From NCBI RefSeq assembly GCF_014844035.1, contig NZ_CP062159.1:2108001-2172000 (forward strand): a stretch of DNA of 64,000 nucleotides. The letters are read 5' to 3'. The translations under genes and the position numbers were made by a program. This DNA is from Flavobacterium sp. MDT1-60. GTDB taxonomy: Bacteria; Bacteroidota; Bacteroidia; Flavobacteriales; Flavobacteriaceae. The notes beneath the pieces are model-generated. The model did no database searches and was not told the DNA's origin. It saw only the letters and a list, made by a program, of their open reading frames with translations. Below are positions 33,770-43,160 of this stretch, piece by piece. Within the stretch, counting starts at the first letter, position 1. Each line of letters opens with the position of its first letter.

Positions 33770-34864
33770 TTATTTTGCCATTTTAACTTCATAAATAGCA
33801 TTTACCATTCCGTTTTTCGGACTATCCAGAGTAAGTTCCCAAAACATGATTCCGCCTAATTTTTTAGATTTTACATATTCTGTTTTAGCTTTGACAGATT
33901 TAAGATCGTCAGATGTTGCAAATGTTTTTGTTCCTGCATTGTACCAATATGGCGCTTGTGCTTTTTCATCATAAAAATATTTCCAGCCATTTGCTTCTGT
34001 ATAAGTGGTTGCAAAGTTTTTAAAATCAGCACCTGGAATATGTTCTCCGGTTTGATATAGACCATTGTTTATATTTTCAACATTTTTCCATGTTCTGGTA
34101 TAAAAAGCGCCACCAATAACTAATTTCTCAGCAGGAATTCCCTGATTTAGTAAGTAGGTAACGGCTCTGTCTGTTGATTCTTCATTTGGCTTTGTGCTGT
34201 ATAATGGAGTGTGGTGTCCGGTAACTTTAGAATACCCGTTAACCAAATCGTAACTCATAATGTTTATGCGATTTACTAAAGGTGATACAGCTTTCCAATC
34301 GATAGATTCGTCAAGGTATTTTTGAAAACCACCGGCAGCAAAACTCAATTCATATTTCTTCCCTAAAGTAGAACGTAAAATTTTGATTAGCTCTGTGAAA
34401 TTTGGTTTATCAGCAGCTTGGTATAAATGTCCCGGAAGTCCTTCAATAGCTGGATATTCCCAGTCTAAATCTAAGCCATCTACTTTAAAATAATTGCTTA
34501 CTTCTTTTACTGATTTTGCAAAAGTTAACCTTCCTTCCGCAGTTGAAAATGCAGCAGAACAAGGTTCACAGCCACCCCAGCCACCAAGGGATAAAACAAT
34601 TTTGAGTTGCGGATTCTTGGCTTTTAAAGAAACCAGATACTTAATTGTTATAGAATCTTTAGGAGAATCAACGCTTAGTTTTCCGTTTTTTAAATGACAA
34701 AAACTAAAGATAATTTGATCCAGTTTGTTGACTTCGTATTCGTTAATCAATTTGTCATCGCCGGTGTAGTAAGCGATGATGTCCATTTTTTTATTTTTTT
34801 GCGCAAAAACGGTGGTACTGAAACTGCACAATAATAAAAAGGCAATCAGGTTAATTTGTTTCAT
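33770..34864 (-). CDS. Glycoside hydrolase family 18 protein (chitinase-like)
   Basis: A 364-residue secreted protein (signal peptide LIAFLLLCSFSTTVFAQ). The GH18 catalytic motif DGLDLDWE is intact: Asp129, Asp132, Asp134 and Glu136 (the acid). SLGGWGG (about residues 92-98) is the second GH18 hallmark. No separate chitin-binding domain is present. Chitin or an N-acetylglucosamine polymer is the expected substrate; degradation of cell-wall glycans is another option. Confidence 0.93.
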   Translation of the reverse strand: MKQINLIAFLLLCSFSTTVFAQKNKKMDIIAYYTGDDKLINEYEVNKLDQIIFSFCHLKNGKLSVDSPKDSITIKYLVSLKAKNPQLKIVLSLGGWGGCEPCSAAFSTAEGRLTFAKSVKEVSNYFKVDGLDLDWEYPAIEGLPGHLYQAADKPNFTELIKILRSTLGKKYELSFAAGGFQKYLDESIDWKAVSPLVNRINIMSYDLVNGYSKVTGHHTPLYSTKPNEESTDRAVTYLLNQGIPAEKLVIGGAFYTRTWKNVENINNGLYQTGEHIPGADFKNFATTYTEANGWKYFYDEKAQAPYWYNAGTKTFATSDDLKSVKAKTEYVKSKKLGGIMFWELTLDSPKNGMVNAIYEVKMAK

Positions 34865-34970
34865 TTTAAAGTCTTTTGTTTTTTGAATGCTAAATATAAA
34901 ACATTAGAATCGAAAATTCACTATCGATTTTTTAGATTAACATACCATTTAGATACTAATAAAAAAATAT

Positions 34971-35029
34971 GCCACAGATTAAAAAATTAAAATGATTAAA
35001 AAATCTGTGTAAATCCTGTAATCTGTGGC
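34971..35029. repeat. Dispersed GCCACAGATT inverted repeat
   Basis: GCCACAGATT (34971-34980) is repeated in reverse as AATCTGTGGC (35020-35029) around an AT-rich spacer. Related AATCTG motifs recur near 43068-43078 and at 43878-43900. It lies between a GH18 gene and the beta-oxidation operon; apart from this and the terminator I see nothing else in this 327-base gap. Confidence 0.55.
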
Positions 35030-35127
35030 AAAAACTATTTTATATGCGCTGTGGTTTAGACGACCGCTGTGCACTTCTACTTTTAAATGAACTTATATTA
35101 CTTATATGGTGAAAAAAATAAAAAAAT

Positions 35128-35159
35128 AAACCCGCACAGTTTCGGACTTGTGCGGGTTT
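35128..35159 (-). terminator. Terminator of the beta-oxidation operon
   Basis: AAACCCGCACA pairs with TGTGCGGGTTT across a 10-base loop. On the minus strand it is followed by a T-rich run, just past the acyl-CoA dehydrogenase gene. Confidence 0.8.
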
Positions 35160-35191
35160 AAACAAATTAAAAGCTAAAAACTATTTTTGTA

Positions 35192-36997
35192 TTAGAAGCA
35201 GTATTCGTTTTCTGCAACTAATTTAGAGGTAATCGTTTCTCTTAATGCCACTACATTTGGCATGTTTGTGTATTTTGTAAAACGTTTTAATCCCATTAAC
35301 ATCATGCGTTGTTCGTCACCTTCAGCAAAAGAAACAATTCCTTCTTTTCCTCTGGAGTTCACGATATCTACCGCTTTGTATAAGTATAATTTTGCCATAG
35401 CAATTTGCTCTTGTACTTTAGCTTCACCTTGATTTTTGGCTAATTTTTCAGTTCTTAAAATAGTACTTTCAGCCATGTAGATTTCGATTAAGATATCAGA
35501 AGCAGCCATCAATAACTGTTGGTGAGAATCTAAATCCGGACCATATTTTTGAACAGCGCTACCGGCAACCATCAGGAATACTTTTTTCAGGTTAGCGATA
35601 ATTCCTTTTTCTTCAGCAAATAATTCAGAGAAATCTGGAGTATCAAAAGATGGGATTCCCATTAATTCTTCAGAAACTTTCATTGCTGGTCCTAATAAAT
35701 CAACATGACCTTTCATTGCTTTTTTAATCAGCATACCTACAGAAAGCATTCTGTTGATTTCGTTTGTTCCTTCATAAATACGAGCGATACGAGCATCTCT
35801 CCAGGCACTTTCCATTGGAGTGTCTTCAGAGAATCCCATTCCCCCAAAAATCTGAATTCCTTCGTCTGCACAATTCTGAACATCTTCAGAAACTGCTACT
35901 TTCAAAATAGAACATTCGATAGCATATTCTTCAACACCTTTCAATTCAGATTCTTGATGACTAGTACCTTCTGCTTCACGAGCAGCGATTCTGTCTTCGA
36001 TATCTTTTGCAGCTCTGTAAGAAGCACTTTCTCCAGCGTATGCATTAGTTGCCATTTCAGCTAATTTAGAACGAATAGCTCCAAAAGATGAAATTGCAGT
36101 ATTAAACTGAATTCTTTCATTAGCATATTTTACAGCTCCAGAAGTAACTCTTCTCTGAGCATCAAGACATGCTGCAGCTAATTTAATACGTCCAACATTC
36201 AAGGCATTCATTGCAATTTTGAAACCGTTTCCTCTTTCAGACAACATGTTTTCAACAGGAACTTTGGTTTCGTTAAAGAAAACCTGACGAGTAGAAGAAG
36301 CACGGATTCCTAATTTATGCTCTTCTTCATTCATAGAAATTCCGTTTGACGGATCATTTTCTACGATGAAACCTGTAATGTTTTTATCATCTCCAATGCG
36401 GGCAAAAACGATGAAAACGCTGCAGAAACCTGCATTCGAAATCCACATTTTTTGTCCTGTAATTTTATAATGTGTTCCATCTTCAGATAAAACAGCTTTT
36501 GTTTTTCCTGAGTTAGCATCAGATCCTGCACCTGGCTCAGTCAAGCAATAAGCCCCAAACCACTCTCCTGTAGCCAATTTAGGAACGTATTTTTTCTTTT
36601 GTTCTTCAGTTCCATAAAGTGTAATTGGCATTGTACCAATACCTGTATGTGCACCAAAAGCAGTAGAGAAAGACCCTGTCGCACCAGAAATGTAATCGCA
36701 AACTAGCATAGTAGATACGAATCCCATTCCTAATCCGCCGTATTCTTCAGGAACCGCAACTCCTAAAAGTCCTAGCTCACCTGCTTTACGCATGCTTTCT
36801 TCAGTAAATGCGTAATCTTTTTTCTCAAAACGATTTTTATTAGGCCAAATTTCTTTGTCTACAAACTCTTTTACAGAGTCACGCATCATTAATTGCTCTT
36901 CCGAAAAATCTTCTGGTGTAAAGATGTCTTCACACTTTGTTTCTTTAACTAAAAACTGACCACCACGGGTTACGTTTTTTTCGATTGTATCTGCCAT
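35192..36997 (-). CDS. fadE: Acyl-CoA dehydrogenase, FadE-like
   Basis: A flavoenzyme of about 601 residues that introduces the first double bond into acyl-CoA in beta-oxidation. Visible motifs: CLTEPGAGSDANSGKTKA (FAD/substrate) and YEGTNEINRM with the catalytic glutamate. It carries a C-terminal extension of about 170 residues, as in B. subtilis FadE (~594 residues). I chose ATG 36997 (MADTIEK); the frame can run up to a TTG at 37033 but only adds 12 unusual residues. Last gene of the operon: fadN-like, fadA-like, a four-helix-bundle gene, this. Confidence 0.93.
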   Translation of the reverse strand: MADTIEKNVTRGGQFLVKETKCEDIFTPEDFSEEQLMMRDSVKEFVDKEIWPNKNRFEKKDYAFTEESMRKAGELGLLGVAVPEEYGGLGMGFVSTMLVCDYISGATGSFSTAFGAHTGIGTMPITLYGTEEQKKKYVPKLATGEWFGAYCLTEPGAGSDANSGKTKAVLSEDGTHYKITGQKMWISNAGFCSVFIVFARIGDDKNITGFIVENDPSNGISMNEEEHKLGIRASSTRQVFFNETKVPVENMLSERGNGFKIAMNALNVGRIKLAAACLDAQRRVTSGAVKYANERIQFNTAISSFGAIRSKLAEMATNAYAGESASYRAAKDIEDRIAAREAEGTSHQESELKGVEEYAIECSILKVAVSEDVQNCADEGIQIFGGMGFSEDTPMESAWRDARIARIYEGTNEINRMLSVGMLIKKAMKGHVDLLGPAMKVSEELMGIPSFDTPDFSELFAEEKGIIANLKKVFLMVAGSAVQKYGPDLDSHQQLLMAASDILIEIYMAESTILRTEKLAKNQGEAKVQEQIAMAKLYLYKAVDIVNSRGKEGIVSFAEGDEQRMMLMGLKRFTKYTNMPNVVALRETITSKLVAENEYCF

Positions 36998-37029
36998 TTT
37001 GTTTTTGTTTAGATTAAAAGATGCAAGAG

Positions 37030-37395
37030 TCAAGAAGAAAGATTGTTGTCTAACTTACTTATAAAACCTGTGGTCATCTTTTGAAATTCAATTATTTTGT
37101 TTTCTAATTTTTCTGTTTTTTCTTTTGTTACATAGTCATTTTGACAAGCTATTAACAATTGTGTTTGCAATTCAAATGACGAACCTAAACTTATATTCAA
37201 ATAATGTTGAAAGTGTTTATTTCCTCTGTTTGAGCCCTCAGCAATATTTGAAGGCATTGAAACAGAACATCGATTCATTTGATTTACCAAACTATAAATT
37301 TCTGATTTTGGAAAAGTGGCGGTCAGTCTATAGATATCATTTGTAATTTCCATAGCTAAAATCCAAATTTTCAAATTCTTAAAATTGTGTCTCAT
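37030..37395 (-). CDS. Four-helix-bundle protein, S23/TIGR02436 type
   Basis: A protein of about 121 residues made of four helices, with the family motifs KNLKIWILAMEITNDIYRLT, FPKSEIYSLVNQMNRCSVSMPSNIAEG and HYLNISLGSSFELQTQL. Members occur inside 23S rRNA intervening sequences or as free genes; function unproven. The start is ATG 37395; the frame continues 59 codons upstream but that part is repeat-derived and overlaps the thiolase gene. It lies between the thiolase and dehydrogenase genes, flanked by GCAAGA-type repeats. Confidence 0.85.
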   Translation of the reverse strand: MRHNFKNLKIWILAMEITNDIYRLTATFPKSEIYSLVNQMNRCSVSMPSNIAEGSNRGNKHFQHYLNISLGSSFELQTQLLIACQNDYVTKEKTEKLENKIIEFQKMTTGFISKLDNNLSS

Positions 37396-37523
37396 GTTTT
37401 TGAGGCAAGATAAGAAAGAAAAACTAAAAGTAAGTTTTTTACTACTTTTTAAAAATGAGTTTTCAGAATTTATTAATTCCAAAACTAAGTCTTGCTTCTT
37501 GCTTCTTTCCTCTAAAAACAGTC

Positions 37524-38705
37524 TTATAAAACTTCGTAAATCCCCGCAGACCCCTGTCCAGTCCCTACACACATAGAAACAATTCCGTATTTACTACCTC
37601 TGCGTTTCATCTCGTCGAATAGCTGAACAGAAAGTTTAGCTCCTGTACAACCCAGAGGGTGACCTAAAGCGATCGCTCCACCGTTTACGTTTACGATATC
37701 CGGATTTAAACCTAACTCACGAATTACAGCCAGAGACTGAGAAGCAAAAGCCTCGTTTAACTCCACTAAGTCAATATCTTTCAATTCTAAACCAGCTTGT
37801 TTTAATGCTTTCGGAATAGCTTTTACAGGACCAATACCCATAATTCTTGGCTCAACGCCAGACGAAGCAAAATTTACTAATCTGGCAATTGGCTCAAGGT
37901 TTAATTCTTTAACCATGTCCTCACTCATGATTAAAACAAAAGCAGCACCATCACTCATTTGCGATGAATTACCTGCTGTTACGCTTCCGTCGGCAGCAAA
38001 AACTGGTTTTAATCCAGATAAAGCAGCAATAGAAGTTCCGGCTCTTGGACCTTCGTCTTGTTTTACAACGTATGATTTAGTTTCTTTTTTTCCATTTTCA
38101 TTGATGAAAGTCTGTTCAACAGTAATTGGAACGATTTGTTTGTCGAATTTCCCTTCCGCCTGCGCTTTCAAAGCTTTCATATGAGAGTTGTAAGCAAACT
38201 CATCCTGATCTTCTCTCGAGATTTTGTATTGGTTGGCAACCGCTTCAGCAGTTAAACCCATTCCCCAATAATAATCTTCGTGACCTGCAGCTGCAACTTT
38301 ATAATCCGGAGTTGGTTTGTAACCTCCCATCGGAATAAAACTCATACTTTCGGCTCCACCAGCGATAATACAATCTGCCATTCCTGATTGGATTTTAGCA
38401 GTCGCCATTCCGATAGTTTCTAATCCGGATGCGCAATAACGGTTAACCGTCACACCAGGAACATCTTCCACTTTTAATCCCATTAACGAGATCAAACGTC
38501 CAACATTTAGTCCTTGTTCTGCTTCCGGCATGGCATTTCCTACCATAACGTCATCAATACGTTTTTTGTCGAAATCAGGCAGTTCATCCATCATAAACTG
38601 AATAGTTTCTGCTGCTAATTCGTCAGGTCTTTTAAATCTAAAAACCCCTTTTGGTGCTTTTCCTACCGCAGTACGGTAAGCTTTTACGATATATGCTGTT
38701 TTCAT
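37524..38705 (-). CDS. fadA: Acetyl-CoA acyltransferase (thiolase), FadA-like
   Basis: A 393-residue thiolase that cleaves 3-ketoacyl-CoA with CoA in the last step of beta-oxidation. The acyl-accepting Cys lies in NRYCASGLETIG, the active-site His in NGGAIALGHPLGCTGAKL and the second Cys in CVGTGQGSAGIY. Length is normal. It follows the fadN-like gene by about 95 bases, a gap holding a GCAAGA-rich hairpin. Confidence 0.94.
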   Translation of the reverse strand: MKTAYIVKAYRTAVGKAPKGVFRFKRPDELAAETIQFMMDELPDFDKKRIDDVMVGNAMPEAEQGLNVGRLISLMGLKVEDVPGVTVNRYCASGLETIGMATAKIQSGMADCIIAGGAESMSFIPMGGYKPTPDYKVAAAGHEDYYWGMGLTAEAVANQYKISREDQDEFAYNSHMKALKAQAEGKFDKQIVPITVEQTFINENGKKETKSYVVKQDEGPRAGTSIAALSGLKPVFAADGSVTAGNSSQMSDGAAFVLIMSEDMVKELNLEPIARLVNFASSGVEPRIMGIGPVKAIPKALKQAGLELKDIDLVELNEAFASQSLAVIRELGLNPDIVNVNGGAIALGHPLGCTGAKLSVQLFDEMKRRGSKYGIVSMCVGTGQGSAGIYEVL

Positions 38706-38800
38706 TTGTTTTTGTTTTTTAAGATTTAGAAGTTAAAGAGGCAAGAGGCAAGAGAAAAGATATTTCTAAAGTCTTGCTTCTTGCATCTTTCTTCTATTTT
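38706..38800. repeat. GCAAGA-rich imperfect inverted repeat in the fad operon
   Basis: GGCAAGAGGCAAGAGAAAAG and, 15 bases on, CTTGCTTCTTGCATCTTTC are near-complementary and can form a hairpin inside the polycistronic transcript. Similar GCAAGA/CTTGC blocks lie at 37021-37045 and 37481-37503, bracketing the four-helix-bundle gene. Confidence 0.5.
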
Positions 38801-41191
38801 CTAGTTTCTTAGTGGTTTTCCTTTAGTTAACATATATTGAATACGCTCCAGTGTTTTTCTCTCAGTACATAAACTCAGGAAAGCTTCACGTTCGATATCT
38901 AATAAATATTGTTCAGATACTAAAGTTGCTTCAGATAAATCACCACCAGCCATTACATAAGCCAGTTTGTTTGCGATTTTCTTGTCGTGCTCAGAAATGT
39001 ATTTTCCAGCTTCCATTTGGTCAGTTCCAACTAAGAACATTCCCAATGCTTGTTTACCTAAAACCTTAACATCAGTTCTTCTGATTGGTTGTGTATAACC
39101 CGCTTCAGCCATTAATAAAGCATGTTTTTTAGCTTCAGCAATCTGACGATCTTTGTTTACTACGATAACATCTTTTCCATGTTGAAGAAGTCCGGTATCA
39201 AAAGCTTCATAACCAGAAGTCGATACTTTTGCCATAGCGATTGTCAAGAAATACTCCTGAAGAACGTTTAATTCCACATCGTTTTTGCGGAATAAATCTG
39301 AAGCTCTCAACGCCATTTCTTTAGATCCACCACCACCAGGAAGCACACCAACACCAAACTCAACCAATCCCATATATGTTTCTGCAGCAGCAACCACTTT
39401 ATCAGCGTGTAAGCTCATTTCGCATCCACCACCAAAAGTCATTCCGTGTGGGGCAACCACAACCGGAATAGAAGAGTAACGAACGCGCATCATCGTGTCC
39501 TGGAACAATTTGATAGCCATGTTCAATTCGTCATATTCCTGCTCAACTGCCATCATGAAAATCATTCCGATATTAGCTCCAACAGAGAAATTCGCTGCCT
39601 GGTTACCAATAACTAAACCTTGATATTCTTTTTCAGATAAGTCAATTGCTTTATTGATGGCCTGAAGTACATCGCCACCAATAGTATTCATTTTAGATTG
39701 GAATTCTAAGTTCAAAATTCCGTCTCCTAAATCCTGGATGATAGCTCCACTATTGCTCCAAACTTTTTTGCTTTCGCGAATGTTGTTCAGAATAATAAAG
39801 GAGTCTTGTCCCGGAACTTTCGTTTGAGATTTTGTTGGGATATTATAGAAATAAGAAGCACCTTCTTTTACAGTATAGAAACTGTCACTTCCGGAAACTA
39901 ACATTTCAGTAACCCATGCAGCTGGCGCTAAACCTTCTGCTTTCATGATTTCGATTCCGTTGGCAACACCAATCGCATCCCAGATTTCGAATGGACCATT
40001 TTCCCATCCAAAACCGGCTTTCATGGCATCATCAATTTTGTATAATTCGTCTGAGATTTCAGGAATTCTGTTTGACACATAAGCAAACATTCCGGCGAAA
40101 CTCTTACGGTAGAATTCTCCCGCTTTGTCTTTTCCTTTAACCAAAACTTTAAAACGATTGATTGGTTTATCAATAGTTTTTGTTAGTTCAAGCGTAGCAA
40201 AATTTGCTTTTTTAGCAGCACGGTATTCTAATGTATCTAAGTCTAAAGACAAAATATCTTTGTCTACTTTTTTATAAAAACCTTGTCCGGTTTTGCTTCC
40301 AAACCATTTATTTTCCATCATTTTGTTAACGAAATCAGGAAGTTTAAACAATTCGTGTTGTTCGTCGTTCGGGCAGTTTTCATAAATACCATTGGCAACG
40401 TGTACCAAAGTATCTAAACCAACAACGTCAACGGTACGGAAAGTAGCCGATTTTGGACGACCAATTACCGGACCAGTCAATTTATCTACTTCTTCAATCG
40501 TTAATCCCATTTCTTTTACCAGGTGGAATAAACTCTGAATGCCGTAAATACCAATTCTGTTTCCAATAAACGCCGGAGTATCTTTAGCCACAACCGAAGT
40601 TTTTCCTAAGAATTTAGAACCGTATTCGTTTAAGAAATCCAATACTTCAGTTGAAGTTTTTGGACCCGGAATAATTTCAAATAATTTTAAGTAACGAGCA
40701 GGGTTAAAAAAGTGGGTTCCGCAGAAGTGTTGTTGAAAATCTTCGCTTCTTCCTTCGCTCATAAAATGAATTGGAATACCAGAAGTATTTGAGGTAACCA
40801 AAGTTCCCGGTGTACGGAATTTCTCGATTTGTTCAAAAACCAATTTTTTGATATCCAAACGCTCTACAACAACTTCAATAATCCAGTCAACATTGGCAAT
40901 TTTTGCCATGTCATCAGTCGTATTTCCAGTTGTGATTCTATTTGCAAATTTTTGACTGTAAATAGGAGACGGTTTCGATTTTAATGAATTCGCCAGGTGC
41001 TCGTTTACTACACGGTTGCGAACAACTTTACTTTCAAGCGTTAATCCTTTTTTAGCTTCAGCTTCTGTCAACTCGCGTGGTACGATGTCAAGCAGTAAAA
41101 CTTCAACACCAATGTTGGCAAAATGACAAGCTATTCCTGAACCCATAATTCCGGATCCAATTACAGCAACTTTTTTAATTGTGCGTTTCAT
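38801..41191 (-). CDS. fadN: 3-Hydroxyacyl-CoA dehydrogenase / enoyl-CoA hydratase fusion, FadN-like
   Basis: A 796-residue bifunctional beta-oxidation enzyme. The NAD site AVIGSGIMGSGIACHFANIG starts the N-terminal dehydrogenase half, with the catalytic His in HFFNPARYLKLFEI. The hydratase half lies at about residues 490-700, with both catalytic glutamates (GGGCEMS and GLVEFGVGVLPGGGG). The order dehydrogenase-then-hydratase is the reverse of E. coli FadB and matches FadN, as does the following fadA-fadE order (B. subtilis fadNAE). First catalytic gene after the MarR regulator. Confidence 0.93.
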   Translation of the reverse strand: MKRTIKKVAVIGSGIMGSGIACHFANIGVEVLLLDIVPRELTEAEAKKGLTLESKVVRNRVVNEHLANSLKSKPSPIYSQKFANRITTGNTTDDMAKIANVDWIIEVVVERLDIKKLVFEQIEKFRTPGTLVTSNTSGIPIHFMSEGRSEDFQQHFCGTHFFNPARYLKLFEIIPGPKTSTEVLDFLNEYGSKFLGKTSVVAKDTPAFIGNRIGIYGIQSLFHLVKEMGLTIEEVDKLTGPVIGRPKSATFRTVDVVGLDTLVHVANGIYENCPNDEQHELFKLPDFVNKMMENKWFGSKTGQGFYKKVDKDILSLDLDTLEYRAAKKANFATLELTKTIDKPINRFKVLVKGKDKAGEFYRKSFAGMFAYVSNRIPEISDELYKIDDAMKAGFGWENGPFEIWDAIGVANGIEIMKAEGLAPAAWVTEMLVSGSDSFYTVKEGASYFYNIPTKSQTKVPGQDSFIILNNIRESKKVWSNSGAIIQDLGDGILNLEFQSKMNTIGGDVLQAINKAIDLSEKEYQGLVIGNQAANFSVGANIGMIFMMAVEQEYDELNMAIKLFQDTMMRVRYSSIPVVVAPHGMTFGGGCEMSLHADKVVAAAETYMGLVEFGVGVLPGGGGSKEMALRASDLFRKNDVELNVLQEYFLTIAMAKVSTSGYEAFDTGLLQHGKDVIVVNKDRQIAEAKKHALLMAEAGYTQPIRRTDVKVLGKQALGMFLVGTDQMEAGKYISEHDKKIANKLAYVMAGGDLSEATLVSEQYLLDIEREAFLSLCTERKTLERIQYMLTKGKPLRN

Positions 41192-41252
41192 AGTTAATAT
41201 TTTGTTTTTTATTTTGAATTGAAATACGCCGTCTCCATTTTATGAATTTGGT

Positions 41253-41711
41253 TTATTCCTTTTCCTTGTTTTCTGTTTGGGTAAATATGTTTTTGTCCTG
41301 AATCAATTCGTTGATAATTTCAGAAACTTCGATAAAATGTTTTAGCTTTTCGTCTGAGACATGTTTTCTAACCGTTTCATTAAATTTCAGAACTGTATTT
41401 TTAGATAAATCTCTTTTTTCTTTTCCAAATTCAGTCAGGTAGATCAAAACACCACGTCCGTCAGATGGATTTTTTTTGCGAACAATCAAACCTTTGTCTT
41501 CCATTGATTTTAATGTTCTGGTCAAGCTGGTGGCTTCCATTCCCATTCTTGGCCCTAAGGCTGTAGATGGCGTTCCTTCTTCCTTGTCGATACTCAAAAG
41601 AGCAAACCCGGTAGCCATTGTGGCATCGTACTTTGCAGCTTCTTCGTTATACATTCTTGAAACAGCCTGCCATGTAGCTCTCAAAATATAATCTATTGTT
41701 TTGTCTTTCAT
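41253..41711 (-). CDS. MarR-family regulator of the beta-oxidation operon
   Basis: A 152-residue winged helix-turn-helix protein. The recognition helix and wing are visible as TSLTRTLKSMEDKGLIVRKKNPSDGRGVLIYLTEFG. It is the first gene upstream of the fad genes (61-base gap), so it probably controls them. Its own promoter region carries a perfect palindrome, TATGCATGCATA (41750-41761), close to a -7 box, a likely operator. The ligand is presumably an acyl-CoA, by inference from context. Confidence 0.88.
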   Translation of the reverse strand: MKDKTIDYILRATWQAVSRMYNEEAAKYDATMATGFALLSIDKEEGTPSTALGPRMGMEATSLTRTLKSMEDKGLIVRKKNPSDGRGVLIYLTEFGKEKRDLSKNTVLKFNETVRKHVSDEKLKHFIEVSEIINELIQDKNIFTQTENKEKE

Positions 41712-41729
41712 AGGTAACTATATCGATTT

Positions 41730-41761
41730 CAAATATAATCAAAAAATACTATGCATGCATA
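41730..41761 (-). promoter_or_regulatory. Promoter -7 box and palindromic operator candidate of the MarR-fad operon
   Basis: On the minus strand TATATTTG (41730-41737) fits TAnnTTTG. The perfect 12-bp palindrome TATGCATGCATA sits 12 bases upstream at 41750-41761, in the spacer and -33 region. A bound dimer there would block transcription, as expected for an autoregulating MarR protein. Binding itself is inference. Confidence 0.5.
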
Positions 41762-41938
41762 TTATTTTAAGATAAATTTTTGGTTAATAAATTTTTTGTT
41801 CTGGTTTTCAGTGTTTTATGGTTATTTTTAATTTGAAATATACTATTCTTTTCTGAGATTTTAACAAATTTGTTGCTATAAAAATTGTTTTATGACTTTA
41901 AAACGAGGTTAAATTCCGTATAATGTAAAAATTGATGT

Positions 41939-42970
41939 TTATAATGCAGAATTATTATCCAATTCGTATTTAGAAAGTGCCTTTTGCAGTATTTTTTGCA
42001 TTCGGTTTCGAAGGTTTTCCGGATGAAGAATTTCGATTCCGTCTCCAAAACCCAATAACATACGTTCCATCTCATAATTTGGTAAAATAAACAAATGCAC
42101 AATGATACTTCCGTCTTCATTTTCTTTAATCAACCGCTGTGATGAATGCAGTGGTTTTGTCAAAACATAAGGAGCATTTACGACATCAATCCAAAGTTCG
42201 ATTCTTCGTGGCTGTAAACCCTGATTAACCGTAACGCCAATTACATTTTTGTAAAACAAATCGGCATCAAAATCTTCTTCTATATAAGGAAGGTTAAAAT
42301 CATAGTCGATTGCGATAATTCGATCCAAAGCCAAATTGGTAATCGGTTGTGCGCTTTTTTTCTTTCCGACCAAAAACCATCGGTTATTAAATTCCTTCAG
42401 TATAAAAGGATGAAAATGGAATTTGGTTTCTTCCCTCGATTTAAACGATTTATACGTAATCACAATGGCGACCTTTTTGATAATCGCCTGATAAATCTCG
42501 TCTAAGAAATGCAGTCCTTTAAGATTCTCATTTTTATCCAGATAAATAACGGGTTTCGTATGCGACTTTTCCGCATAGATTTTATCCTCCAAACGCTGTA
42601 AAATATCTGATACATCGCTAAACAAAGAGAAATCCTTAAACTGTTTCAGCATCGAAACCGTTTCGGTCAAAACATTCATATCCGTTTCCGTCAGCGGAAT
42701 ATCCGTTATCGAAAATTCCTCGTCCTCATATTTATAATACTTTTTATCATAAACGACAATTGGTGCATTATAACCCAGTTTTTCACTGCGCATCAGCTGA
42801 ATATCCATCTGAATCGTTCGTTTGCTGATCGGGTTTTCCCGTCCTTCATATTCAAACAAAGCTTCAGAACAGCATTCGATTAAATCCTCCAGAGTCCATT
42901 GCCGGTATTTATTCTGCAGACATTTGTCAATTGTTTTGTAGCGTATTAAGGCGTTTTTGTTTTGTGACAT
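41939..42970 (-). CDS. WYL-domain transcriptional regulator, YafY type
   Basis: A protein of about 343 residues. The N-terminal helix-turn-helix region (residues 1-70, ISKRTIQMDIQLMRSEKLGY) is followed by a WYL domain (VAIVITYKSFKSREETKFHFHPFILKEFNNRWFLVG) and a C-terminal WCX extension. WYL domains bind ligands or nucleic acid and are common near phage-defence genes. The start is ATG 42970 (MSQNKNAL); twelve further codons upstream, reading SLSAFVAKRQ, come from a dispersed repeat. Confidence 0.88.
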   Translation of the reverse strand: MSQNKNALIRYKTIDKCLQNKYRQWTLEDLIECCSEALFEYEGRENPISKRTIQMDIQLMRSEKLGYNAPIVVYDKKYYKYEDEEFSITDIPLTETDMNVLTETVSMLKQFKDFSLFSDVSDILQRLEDKIYAEKSHTKPVIYLDKNENLKGLHFLDEIYQAIIKKVAIVITYKSFKSREETKFHFHPFILKEFNNRWFLVGKKKSAQPITNLALDRIIAIDYDFNLPYIEEDFDADLFYKNVIGVTVNQGLQPRRIELWIDVVNAPYVLTKPLHSSQRLIKENEDGSIIVHLFILPNYEMERMLLGFGDGIEILHPENLRNRMQKILQKALSKYELDNNSAL

Positions 42971-43120
42971 AGTTTGGCGTTTTGCCACAAAGGCGCTAAG
43001 GCTCAAAGGTTTTGTTTCACGCAGATTTAAGCAGATTTTGCAGATTTTTTTAAATCATTTTAATCCTTTAATCTGTGGCTATAAAAACTTTGCGATTTGG
43101 CGTCTTTGCGAGATTCAAAT
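42971..43120. repeat. Dispersed GCCACAAAGGCGC / GCAGATTTAAG repeats
   Basis: Two known-looking Flavobacterium intergenic repeats follow each other. TTGCCACAAAGGCGCTAAGG (42982-43001) recurs, reversed, at 46174-46203. TTTTGTTTCACGCAGATT (43010-43027) recurs as an exact reverse complement at 43897-43914, with an extended partner TAAGCAGATTT (43028-43038 against 43877-43887). The second pair encloses the tandem array. No gene is visible. Confidence 0.65.
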
Positions 43121-43160
43121 TTCCAGTATTTCAATTACTTATAATTATGTTTAGTTTTTG

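Noticed and set aside
36998..37033. Longer start (TTG) for the acyl-CoA dehydrogenase
   Set aside because: ATG 36997 gives the usual N-terminus, and the added residues lie in a repeat-like leader.
37396..37572. 59 extra N-terminal codons on the four-helix-bundle protein
   Set aside because: They overlap the thiolase gene and are repeat-derived; family members start at the MRHNFKNLKIW methionine.
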